From Pirellulales bacterium (lineage in GTDB: Bacteria > Planctomycetota > Planctomycetia > Pirellulales > JALHPA01): a stretch of DNA of 64,000 nucleotides. The first letter of the stretch is position 1. Each line of letters starts with the position of its first letter. A program made the translations under genes and the position numbers. Below, piece after piece: positions 42,338 to 49,458 of this stretch. The notes beneath the pieces are model-generated. The model saw only the letters and a list, made by a program, of their open reading frames with translations, made no database searches and was not told where the DNA came from. The stretch is taken from contig JANRLT010000039.1 of assembly GCA_033762255.1 (NCBI GenBank), positions 1 to 64,000 of the forward strand. The letters are read 5' to 3'.

Positions 42338-42377
42338 AGGCGGCGGTAAGCATTTGCTACCCGCCGCTTTTTTTATT
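42338..42377 (+). terminator. Rho-independent terminator
   Basis: A stem formed by GGCGGCGGTA and TACCCGCCGC (one bulged base) followed by CTTTTTTTATT. It ends the transcript of the gene at 41675. Confidence 0.7.
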
Positions 42378-42509
42378 AGTCAAAAACAGGTTGCTGTTTT
42401 TTTTAGATTCTTAGTAATTCTGGCTTAGGGAATACCCCCAGGGATGGAACTTCGCTAAAATGTGGCTCAGGGACATTTATAACACCCATTTCAAAAAAGG
42501 GAGCGTGCC

Positions 42510-43550
42510 ATGCAAGTGCGAGTGTTGGGTTTACTGGTGCTAGTCGGCCTGGTTGTGGCGGGAATCGGTGCGGCAAATACGTTGCAGGCCCAAAGAAACG
42601 CTCCCGCCGCCAAGGGTGTGGCAGGCAAAGCAGCCAAGGCAGCCACAGAAGTTGCTGACGCGGCCAAGTCCGCCGCCGCCACTGCCGCCGCCCCAGCCAC
42701 GGACTTTTTAGCAAATCTGGATGCCGCCGTGGTGGAAGAAGTCCGCAAAGGCATGGCCCAAACCGAAGCCGCATTCAATGCCGGAAATGTGGATGCGCTG
42801 ATCAGCGGTTTTATTCCTGAAGGGGAATATATTGACGAGAACGGCACGGTCTATCAAGGAGCGGCGGAAATCAAAGCCCTACTCACCTCGTTTTTTGCAA
42901 AGTATCCCGGCTCAAAACTAAGCGTCAACCTGGAATCACTCCGTTTTGTGGGTCCCGTGGCAATCGAAGAGGGGGTCCGCACGATCACCAGCAAAGACGA
43001 TTCCACCAGCACCCAACTTCGTTTTATCGCGGTGCGGTATAAAACTCCCCAGGGCTGGCAATTGGTTTCCTTGCGTGATTTTAGCGATGACATTCCCACG
43101 CCCCATGATTATTTGCAGCCATTAGCCTGGCTGGTGGGCGATTGGGTCAACGAAGGTTCCGATGCTCGAGTCAAAATCAATTATCGCTGGTCGGCGGACG
43201 GCAATTTTTTACTCGGTGAATATGACGTGCAGCGGGATGGCGTGGCGGTGATGAATAGCACGCATCGAATCGGTTGGGATCCCGTGGCGGGCAAGATCCG
43301 CTCGTGGCTGTTTGATTCGGACGGCGGCTTTGGCGAAGGTCACTGGACCCAAGTCGGCGAGGAATGGGTTGTTAAATCGACAGCCACCCTGCCGGATGGT
43401 CAAACAGGGTCCGCAACCCTGGAATTTGTCCCGCTAGAACCAACCCGTTTTGTAATACGGGGGACGGATCGCCTGGCCGGCAACGAACGCCAGCCCGATT
43501 TTGAATTTGCTATTGTCAAACAAGCTCCCCAACCCCAATCGGGCAAGTAA
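42510..43550 (+). CDS. Secreted SnoaL-like protein with a DUF1579-like C-terminus
   Basis: The 346-residue exported protein (signal MQVRVLGLLVLVGLVVAGIG) has an Ala/Lys-rich helical linker, then a SnoaL/NTF2-like alpha-beta fold (VRKGMAQTEAAFNAGNVDAL, SGFIPEGEYIDENGTVYQGA) and a lipocalin-like DUF1579-type half (LAWLVGDWVNEGSDARVKIN, GNFLLGEYDVQRDGVAVMNS). Such pairs are common in planctomycetes and often annotated as SgcJ/EcaC family proteins; no catalytic residues are claimed. GGGAG precedes the ATG. It is 53 nt upstream of the NRP-repeat gene on the same strand and may be cotranscribed. Confidence 0.75.
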   Translation: MQVRVLGLLVLVGLVVAGIGAANTLQAQRNAPAAKGVAGKAAKAATEVADAAKSAAATAAAPATDFLANLDAAVVEEVRKGMAQTEAAFNAGNVDALISGFIPEGEYIDENGTVYQGAAEIKALLTSFFAKYPGSKLSVNLESLRFVGPVAIEEGVRTITSKDDSTSTQLRFIAVRYKTPQGWQLVSLRDFSDDIPTPHDYLQPLAWLVGDWVNEGSDARVKINYRWSADGNFLLGEYDVQRDGVAVMNSTHRIGWDPVAGKIRSWLFDSDGGFGEGHWTQVGEEWVVKSTATLPDGQTGSATLEFVPLEPTRFVIRGTDRLAGNERQPDFEFAIVKQAPQPQSGK

Positions 43551-43603
43551 CCCTCCTGCTTATTCTTGCGATATTGAACATAATTCCTGTGGAGAAGCAT
43601 ATC

Positions 43604-45859
43604 ATGAAACTTCGTTATTTTGGGATGTGGGCCACTTCCGTGGCGCTCTGCTGCGGCATGGTGGCAAGCGGGGGTTTGACAGCGCAGGCTCGTCCATCGA
43701 TCGGTGGCGGGGGTGGCGCTAGAATGGGTGGCGGAGGAGGAATGGCCCGCCCTAGCATGGGTGGGGGGGGTATGGCCCGGCCTAACATGGGTGGCGGAGG
43801 GATGTCGCGGCCAAATATGGGTGGCGCAGGTGGCGGTGGAATGGCGCGGCCAAATATTTCGCGTCCCGCGCCAAACGTCAATCGGCCCTCGATGGGGAAT
43901 GTCAATCGTCCCAGTACTCCAAACATTAATCGGCCAAACATCAGCAATCCCGGGATCAACCGCCCGTCGCTCGATCGGCCTTCGCTGGGGGGTATTCCCA
44001 ATCGTCCCACGACCCGGCCGAATCTGCCGAACATCAATAATCCCGGGGCAAACCGCCCTAATTTACCTAACATCAACAACCCCAATATCGCCCGGCCAAA
44101 TCTGCCTAATACGCGGCCGAACCTGCCCAATACCCGACCAACACTACCAAATCGGCCAGAGTTGCCAAATGTCAACCGTCCTTCGGTCCGGCCACCCAAT
44201 CTTGTCGGTCCCACGCGGCCTGGTGGGGGTGCGACCACGCTACCCAGCTTGCCAGGGAATAACCGGCCCGGGGTCAATCGGCCAAATATTGATCGGCCTA
44301 GCCTGGGGAATATCAATCGCCCCGGCGTGGGGAATCGCCCGGATTTGCCCACCACATTGCCGGAGCTACCAAACAGGCCAAATCGACCAAATTTGCCTGA
44401 TCTAGGCTTAAACCGACCTGGCACAAAGCCGGGGCTGCCTAACCGCCCGAATCTGCCTGATCTGGGCACAAATCTCCCAAATCGACCAAACCTGCCAAAC
44501 CTGCCAAACCGCCCGGGGCTGCCCAACCGGCCTGAAGTGCCCATTGCCCGCCCCGAGCTGCCCATCATTGGTGGAAATCGTCCGGGAGGCAATTGGAATC
44601 GTCCTGATTGGAACCGCCCGGATCGTCCCAATATCAATATTGGCGATAACATCAACAATAATTGGAACATCAATAACAACTGGAACAATATCAACATTGC
44701 CAACCGGCCTAATTGGGATCGTCCAGGTTGGAATAACCCCGGTTGGGGGTGGGGTGGTGGCGGTAACTGGCATGACAATTGGTACAACAACTGCGTTAAT
44801 GATCGGTGGCACGGCTGGTATAACGGCTGCTGGCACGGTTACTGGAATAGCAGTTGGTACCGACCGCTGCCGTGGGTAGCCACGGGCTGGGGTCTGGGCG
44901 CATGGACGAGCGGTTGGGGTTATAGCACCAGCTATTACAATCCCTATATCGTCTCCGTTCCCCAGACGGTGGTTGTGCCTTATGATTATTCCCAACCGGT
45001 CGTGGTTAATAATATCCAGCCCGCCGCTGATAGCGACGGATCGGCCGCCCCTCCCCCCACGGAGGATAGTGCTAACGAGCAAGCGGTGGCGTTCTTTAAC
45101 GATGGTCTTGCTAAATTTCGCGCGGCGGATTACGCCGGCGCGCTGACGCAGTTTGACGCCGCGTTAAAGAAACTTCCCAACGACCCGGTGGTGCACGAAG
45201 TACGGGCTTTGGCGCTCTTTGCCCTGGGTGACTTCAATTCCGCGGCGGCAGCGCTCAATTCTCTGTTATCTTCCGCTCCGGGAATGGATTGGACCACAAT
45301 GAGCGGCCTGTATGGAAATGTTGATGACTATACCAAACAACTTCGCGCGCTCGAGTCCCACCTCAAGTCCAATCCCAAGGATGCCGCGGCCGCGTTTGTG
45401 TTGGCGTATCATTATTTGGTGCTAGGCTCCAAGGACGCCGCTATCAACACGCTCAAAGCGGTCGTGGAATTACAGCCAAAGGACACCACAGCGCGGCGAA
45501 TGCTCAACGCCCTGGTGCCGCCCGCCGCTCCGGCCCCCGTGGCGGAGGATCCGCCCGCGGACCCCAATGCTCCCGAAACTAATCTCGTCGGTACATGGCG
45601 GGCCGAGGCTGGTGACACGGCAATCGAATTGACGGTCACGCAGGATTCAAAATTTTCTTGGATGGCCACGCCCAAAGGCGAAGCCCCCGTCAAACTCGAA
45701 GGGGACCTCTCTTCCAGCCGCGACGGCCTAGTGCTACAAACCGCCGAACAAGGCTCCATGGCGGGTAAAGTGACAGCCCTGGGTGGTGACAAATGGCGAT
45801 TTAACCTGGCGGGAGCTCCCGCCAATGATCCCGGCTTGATCTTTCAGCGCAAAGAGTAA
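43604..45859 (+). CDS. Secreted low-complexity protein with Asn-Arg-Pro repeats, aromatic patch and TPR domain
   Basis: The 752-residue protein starts with a signal peptide (MKLRYFGMWATSVALCCGMV). Residues about 30-75 are Gly/Met rich (MGGGGGMARPSMGGGGMARP). Residues about 80-345 contain dozens of N-R-P-N/L-P units (NRPNLPNINNP, TRPNLPNTRPTLPN). A Trp/Asn-rich block follows (NWDRPGWNNPGWGWGGGGNW), then a membrane-proximal or linker segment, TPR repeats (FRAADYAGALTQFDAALKKL.. and similar) and a C-terminal beta domain (TNLVGTWRAEAGDTAIELTV). GGAGAAG precedes the ATG. A surface or wall-associated role is inferred; no family is named. Confidence 0.75.
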   Translation: MKLRYFGMWATSVALCCGMVASGGLTAQARPSIGGGGGARMGGGGGMARPSMGGGGMARPNMGGGGMSRPNMGGAGGGGMARPNISRPAPNVNRPSMGNVNRPSTPNINRPNISNPGINRPSLDRPSLGGIPNRPTTRPNLPNINNPGANRPNLPNINNPNIARPNLPNTRPNLPNTRPTLPNRPELPNVNRPSVRPPNLVGPTRPGGGATTLPSLPGNNRPGVNRPNIDRPSLGNINRPGVGNRPDLPTTLPELPNRPNRPNLPDLGLNRPGTKPGLPNRPNLPDLGTNLPNRPNLPNLPNRPGLPNRPEVPIARPELPIIGGNRPGGNWNRPDWNRPDRPNINIGDNINNNWNINNNWNNINIANRPNWDRPGWNNPGWGWGGGGNWHDNWYNNCVNDRWHGWYNGCWHGYWNSSWYRPLPWVATGWGLGAWTSGWGYSTSYYNPYIVSVPQTVVVPYDYSQPVVVNNIQPAADSDGSAAPPPTEDSANEQAVAFFNDGLAKFRAADYAGALTQFDAALKKLPNDPVVHEVRALALFALGDFNSAAAALNSLLSSAPGMDWTTMSGLYGNVDDYTKQLRALESHLKSNPKDAAAAFVLAYHYLVLGSKDAAINTLKAVVELQPKDTTARRMLNALVPPAAPAPVAEDPPADPNAPETNLVGTWRAEAGDTAIELTVTQDSKFSWMATPKGEAPVKLEGDLSSSRDGLVLQTAEQGSMAGKVTALGGDKWRFNLAGAPANDPGLIFQRKE

Positions 45860-45881
45860 TCCGCCTGTTCATTAGGGCAAA

Positions 45882-45940
45882 AAACCCGCCACGTCAGCTT
45901 GGGGCTGTTATAACCCCCTGCCTACGTGGCGGGTTTGTTT
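45882..45940. terminator. Bidirectional rho-independent terminator
   Basis: Strong stem AAACCCGCCACGT (45882-45894) / ACGTGGCGGGTTT (45924-45936) with an inner GGGGC / CCCC mini-stem, followed by TTTT in the plus direction and AAAA in the minus direction. It separates the NRP-repeat gene from the minus-strand stress operon. Confidence 0.85.
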
Positions 45941-46020
45941 TATGTGGGAAGTGATTTTTTAACACAAGTCGACGCGGATGACGATTTGGTATTTTTAACC
46001 TTGAACGAGATAAGTCCGCT

Positions 46021-46221
46021 TTACCATGGCTTTAACTTCCAGCCTAAAATAAATCCCACACCCAGGCACCACAAGGCGGCGGTACCGGGATTTTCCTTGG
46101 CGTAATCATGCATATATTGCAGCAAATCCTCGGTCATCTTTTTGCCCTGATCGATCATCTGATCAGCGCTCAGTTCCTTGTTGTGATTGTTTTTTTCCGC
46201 CTTGACTGCTTGGGCAACCAT
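46021..46221 (-). CDS. Small membrane protein, DUF883/ElaB-like
   Basis: A 66-residue protein with a charged helical first half (VKAEKNNHNKELSADQMIDQ) and one C-terminal helix (NPGTAALWCLGVGFILGWKL). The layout matches small YqjD/ElaB-type inner-membrane proteins that associate with stationary-phase ribosomes, but sequence identity is low. AGGAG precedes the ATG at 46221. It is the last gene of the minus-strand operon that starts with the CsbD-TM gene. Confidence 0.65.
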   Translation of the reverse strand: MVAQAVKAEKNNHNKELSADQMIDQGKKMTEDLLQYMHDYAKENPGTAALWCLGVGFILGWKLKPW

Positions 46222-46273
46222 GGGTAAAGACTCCTAAAATGAGGTGCAAAATAGTAGCAGGTAAAAAATTGGA

Positions 46274-46705
46274 TCAACTCTCCCGCGGGGAAGTAGCCTC
46301 GTGAGAGTTGATCCCGGAAATTAGCATCAATTGATCTCGGATGCATTCGAGGTTGATTTTTAACTCTTGAAATGGCATCGCAAACCGTTTGACTCCGGAC
46401 TGAATCAAGGTCCAGGCCATAAGGCCGGCCAACACGCCCATGATTAATACAGTCACGGTAATGATGCCCAAAGACTGCAAAAGCGAGAAGTCGGCTTGAA
46501 GCAAGGCCACGACACCGCACGCCGCCGCCAAAAACAAAACTAATAGCATGAGGACCACAGCGACCACCATCAATCCCGCGCCAAGGGCCAAGCCGCTTTT
46601 AGCGGCGGCAAATTCAGCAATGAAATGCCGAATTTGCAATTTCCACAATTCACCGGACTTTTGTAAAGTATGGCCAATTTGTTGCCTTACGGGGACAGTG
46701 TCCAT
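46274..46705 (-). CDS. Holin-like / YqjE-type inner-membrane protein
   Basis: The 143-residue protein has an N-terminal helical stretch (VRQQIGHTLQKSGELWKLQI) and two long hydrophobic helices in a hairpin (LALGAGLMVVAVVLMLLVLF and SLGIITVTVLIMGVLAGLMA). This is the pattern of phage-holin-superfamily/YqjE proteins found beside ElaB and CsbD-type genes. GGGAGC precedes ATG 46705; the two preceding codons in frame give a TTG start that is disfavoured. Operon with its neighbours on the minus strand. Confidence 0.75.
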   Translation of the reverse strand: MDTVPVRQQIGHTLQKSGELWKLQIRHFIAEFAAAKSGLALGAGLMVVAVVLMLLVLFLAAACGVVALLQADFSLLQSLGIITVTVLIMGVLAGLMAWTLIQSGVKRFAMPFQELKINLECIRDQLMLISGINSHEATSPRES

Positions 46706-46738
46706 GATCAAAGCTCCCAGGGGAATTATTTAGTAAAG

Positions 46739-46909
46739 TTATCGCACCATGCGTTTCATAAAAATTCCTAGTAATAAACCGGCGTTCAACGCGGCTAAAA
46801 GCCATGGAAATGCTTGCTCGCGCCGCAGCATGGGGGGCTCCGGCTGGACTTTGGTTCCATCGCGGCTGTACCTTAACTGGCCCGCGGCAGTGGTGTAGGT
46901 ATTAGGCAT
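46739..46909 (-). CDS. 56-residue membrane protein, translationally coupled
   Basis: The short frame encodes MPNTYTTAAGQLRYSRDGTK, then a Pro/Glu segment and a C-terminal hydrophobic stretch (PWLLAALNAGLLLGIFMKRM). Its ATG overlaps the last codons of the upstream gene by 8 nt (46902-46909), a classic coupling. It continues the operon of small envelope proteins. It is too short for most gene-calling tools, but position, coupling and composition support it. Family not recognised. Confidence 0.7.
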   Translation of the reverse strand: MPNTYTTAAGQLRYSRDGTKVQPEPPMLRREQAFPWLLAALNAGLLLGIFMKRMVR

Positions 46910-47405
46910 GGTGTTTTCTCACAAATGGTTCGGAAGCATGATTGTCCTGGACCGCAGGGCGCGATGGTTGTTCGCTCTTTTCGTCTCCCCGCTGGGAAAA
47001 GTGCTTATTAGCAAAGTCCATTCCCTGCCGCATCAAGATGCCCGTGCCATATTGGGCCGCCAGTTCCATGGCCCGTGACATGAGGGATTGCCAAAGGCTT
47101 GATTTTGCCGGGTGCCTGGAACTACTTTCCATTTGCTCCAGCTTTCTTGCCAACCGTTGCAGCAAGTCACGCTCGCTTTTAACGGCGGACTTGGCCGGAA
47201 TTAACCAATATCCGATTGCCAGGGCCACGCCCCCCCAGATCCAGGGGGAATGTCGTATATATTCCCGCCAATCCAACGCTTGCTTGACTTCTCTTTGCAA
47301 TTGCTGAATTTCCTGGCTGGTGGTGCGGCTATGGGATCCCAGGTCTTGCCTCACAAGTCGCATTTGTTCTCGCAAGTGATCGGCGTTTTGCGCGGGATCC
47401 TTCAT
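46902..47405 (-). CDS. Coiled-coil membrane protein, DUF883/YtxH-like
   Basis: The 167-residue protein has an N-terminal coiled coil (NADHLREQMRLVRQDLGSHS, QEIQQLQREVKQALDWREYI), a membrane segment (SPWIWGGVALAIGYWLIPAK), a second charged helix (RDLLQRLARKLEQMESSSRH) and a polar tail. It resembles DUF883-type proteins. It lies between the CsbD-TM gene and the 56-residue gene; a hairpin (47447-47506) is in the gap to CsbD and may adjust the operon's downstream expression. Role in envelope stress is inferred from neighbours. Confidence 0.7.
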   Translation of the reverse strand: MKDPAQNADHLREQMRLVRQDLGSHSRTTSQEIQQLQREVKQALDWREYIRHSPWIWGGVALAIGYWLIPAKSAVKSERDLLQRLARKLEQMESSSRHPAKSSLWQSLMSRAMELAAQYGTGILMRQGMDFANKHFSQRGDEKSEQPSRPAVQDNHASEPFVRKHHA

Positions 47406-47446
47406 GATGACTCACATAGTTTATGAAAGATGACATTAAAATAGCG

Positions 47447-47506
47447 ACAGGCTCTGGTGTCAAAACAAAGCTAATATCTAATTTTGCTTTAACGCCCAGA
47501 GCCTGT
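47447..47506 (-). terminator. Intra-operon hairpin
   Basis: ACAGGCTCTGG (47447-47457) pairs with CCAGAGCCTGT (47496-47506). On the minus strand the 3' arm is followed by CGCTATTTTAATG, a weak T-run, so it may be a partial terminator or an mRNA-stabilising hairpin between CsbD and the following gene. Confidence 0.5.
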
Positions 47507-47538
47507 TTCCCACACGCGGAAATTTCAAGGGGAAAAAA

Positions 47539-48087
47539 TTAATTACGCACATGTCGCGCTAAATTTTCCGGCAGGATGGAGGCGAGCGAGTCCATCAATT
47601 GACGGCTCATGTTGTCATAAGCCCGGTAAGGGGTGCAAGTGTTCATTCGCTGCGACACCAAAAGCGCCACGCCCGCACCCGCTGCCATCCCCACGCCAAA
47701 AGCAATTAACAAGGATTGGGTGGGGCGGTGTTGGACAAATTCTTCCACCTGATGTTGCCCTTCCTCCAGGGTTTCGGCTGCAGCCTGATATCCATTTTTC
47801 AGCGTTTCGGCGGTTTGCTCATAACCTTTTTGCACCGTCTCCGCGACACTCCCCATCATGCCCTCCTGGCTCCCTTCGGCGGATTTACCCATTCCCCTGG
47901 CCGATTTATCAAGGAATTGCTCAATCTCATCGCGGGCCACGCCGGTACGCTGTTGAATTTTGCCAACCACTTGATCCACATTCCCACCGTAAATTTGCAA
48001 ATCGTCATCCGTCAGCTTGCCCCAACGCTCCTTGACTTTACCCCGAATTTCATTCCATTTGCCTTGAATCATTTCTGAGTTAATCAT
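47539..48087 (-). CDS. CsbD-family stress protein fused to a membrane helix
   Basis: The 182-residue protein begins with a CsbD domain (MIQGKWNEIRGKVKERWGKL, then GNVDQVVGKIQQRTG), the small helical family induced by general stress. A helical linker with repeats of Q-K-G-Y-x-Q-x-A-x-x-L-x-x-G follows (EQTAETLKNGYQAAAETLEE) and then a membrane helix (TQSLLIAFGVGMAAGAGVAL). CsbD proteins are usually about 65 residues and soluble; fusion to a membrane anchor is less common. GGGAGAG precedes ATG 48087. An exact-consensus sigma-54 promoter lies at 48167-48182. Confidence 0.85.
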   Translation of the reverse strand: MINSEMIQGKWNEIRGKVKERWGKLTDDDLQIYGGNVDQVVGKIQQRTGVARDEIEQFLDKSARGMGKSAEGSQEGMMGSVAETVQKGYEQTAETLKNGYQAAAETLEEGQHQVEEFVQHRPTQSLLIAFGVGMAAGAGVALLVSQRMNTCTPYRAYDNMSRQLMDSLASILPENLARHVRN

Positions 48088-48166
48088 GACTCTCTCCCAT
48101 CCATTTAAAAGTAACAAGTGAGTTGTTCAGGCGTGCGGGATTGCACGGTATTGAAAAAAATAAATT

Positions 48167-48182
48167 TGCAAAGGTCGTGCCA
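48167..48182 (-). promoter_or_regulatory. Sigma-54 (-24/-12) promoter of the CsbD-TM operon
   Basis: On the minus strand the site reads TGGCACGACCTTTGCA, an exact match to TGGCACG-N4-TTGCA, with GG and GC 10 nt apart. It is 80 nt before the CsbD-TM start codon. A short palindrome ACCAGTCTGGT (48259-48269) lies about 77 nt upstream of the -24 element and could be an activator site. Confidence 0.8.
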
Positions 48183-48258
48183 AAGGTAAAAGCCGGGCGG
48201 CAAATTATGATATTAGCGGTTTCACTGATAATTTTCCCCAGTCTCTGATTACCGATAC

Positions 48259-48269
48259 ACCAGTCTGGT
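48259..48269. promoter_or_regulatory. Candidate enhancer-binding palindrome
   Basis: ACCAG-T-CTGGT lies in the position expected for an upstream activator site relative to the sigma-54 promoter at 48167-48182. It shares the half-site CCAGT/ACTGG with the inverted repeat at 54114-54140. Weak evidence; two sites only. Confidence 0.35.
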
Positions 48270-48571
48270 TTTGTGGCAATCAGCCGCAGCGCGCGCGCCA
48301 GGTGTTTTATCAACCTCTTAGGCGGCTTTTGCGCCACGCGGAGAAAACCGATTAAGGGCAACATCGTTTTCGGTGGCATGTCGTTCTATCTCTAATTTTA
48401 TTCCACGCCCGCGACCTCTTACGGGTTAATCCGCTCGTCATTAATTCCATTTTCCCGCAGTTACCCCTTTTGAAATCAAGTTCCCTGGTTCGGAGGCGGA
48501 CTCCCCGCAGTGACCTTTGGCGCTGTGATCTGATCTAAATGATGAACACTTGATGAACCTGGAAAGAAATG

Positions 48572-48587
48572 CGGTATAAAATTTGCA
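48572..48587 (+). promoter_or_regulatory. Candidate sigma-54 promoter of the PRC-barrel gene
   Basis: Reads CGGTATAAAATTTGCA: the invariant GG and GC with 10-nt spacing and TTGCA are kept, but the first T and two C positions of TGGCACG are not. It is 63 nt before the start of the PRC-barrel gene. The stretch 48088-48649 holds this site, the divergent promoter at 48167-48182 and no gene with a convincing start. Confidence 0.5.
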
Positions 48588-48649
48588 AAAATATAAATTA
48601 GACGTAGGGGTGGCCATTATTGATGCGCATTGCGCAGAAAGGCTCTATC

Positions 48650-49441
48650 ATGTCGCGCTGTTACCTGGGTCCGGTCGTGCTTTTTTTATGGATGAGTCAT
48701 TTAACGGCGGTCGCGGAGCCATCCACTTCCCCTCCGGAACCAGTGGGAGAGTTGAATGAACCGCGGGTATGTCCGGTTTCATTTGCCAAGGATTGGATTG
48801 GCAAAAGAGTCAAAACCGTTGCTGGAGACACGGTCGGCGCAATCGAAGACGTTGCGATTGATATTGGCAAAGGGGAAGTGCAGTCGGTCTTTTTGCAACC
48901 CCCCCCTCCCGCCAAGAAACCGCGGGAAATTCTGGCCATACCCGGCAAGTCCCTGGCCTTTAATACTGAACAGAATGAGTTGGCACGCGCGGAATTTTAT
49001 ATCGATAAATTACCACCCCCCCAGACCGAGATCGAATCTCGACCAAACTCACCGGGCAATCTGATATTACTAGCAAAGATCGAGCCGATCGCGGTGCTCG
49101 ATAAGAATGGTGTGGAATTGGGAAAAATCAGCGATTTTGCCCTGGCGGCGGATCGTCTAACCGTGGCTTATGCGGTGTTTTTACCCGCCAACCCCACGAA
49201 GGAATTAGCCAAACATGAATTTTATCCCATTCCCTTGTCCGCATTCTTGTTTGATAGCAAGAAAAACCGCTGGATTTTAGACCTGGCTCCCCAAGTATTG
49301 CTTAACACTGCGGTTGCCAACACCCAACATCCACCCGCCAAGGTTGATTCCTTGTGGACGGAATTTGTGCATGTCCGTTATGGCCGGACGATCTTGGGGG
49401 GTGTGCAAGATAGCACTCAACAAGAACAAAAATCTCCGTAG
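48650..49441 (+). CDS. Secreted protein with two PRC-barrel-like domains
   Basis: The 263-residue protein has a signal peptide (LGPVVLFLWMSHLTAVAEP) and two PRC-barrel-like halves: KDWIGKRVKTVAGDTVGAIE with DVAIDIGKGEVQSVFL, and AVLDKNGVELGKISDFALAA with DRLTVAYAVF. PRC-barrel domains occur in ribosome maturation factors and photosynthetic reaction-centre H subunits, and as envelope stress proteins such as those next to CsbD genes. AAAGG lies about 9 nt before ATG 48650; an earlier TTG/ATG (48620/48623) is possible. A candidate sigma-54 promoter is at 48572-48587. Confidence 0.8.
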   Translation: MSRCYLGPVVLFLWMSHLTAVAEPSTSPPEPVGELNEPRVCPVSFAKDWIGKRVKTVAGDTVGAIEDVAIDIGKGEVQSVFLQPPPPAKKPREILAIPGKSLAFNTEQNELARAEFYIDKLPPPQTEIESRPNSPGNLILLAKIEPIAVLDKNGVELGKISDFALAADRLTVAYAVFLPANPTKELAKHEFYPIPLSAFLFDSKKNRWILDLAPQVLLNTAVANTQHPPAKVDSLWTEFVHVRYGRTILGGVQDSTQQEQKSP

Positions 49442-49458
49442 TCACTAATGGTTAATCA

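Noticed and set aside
43615-44790. A 391-codon minus-strand frame opposite the NRP-repeat gene
   Set aside because: Antisense of a repetitive coding region (repeated G-R-F/G-R-L patterns mirror the NRP codons); no start signal.
48080-48379. A 99-codon minus-strand frame upstream of the CsbD-TM gene
   Set aside because: It contains the sigma-54 promoter match, its last residues are just the CsbD ribosome binding site read as codons, and its composition is not protein-like. More likely a leader region.
48606-48630. TGGCC..GATGC just before the PRC-barrel gene as a sigma-54 promoter
   Set aside because: GG and GC are 11 nt apart, not 10; the site at 48572 is better.
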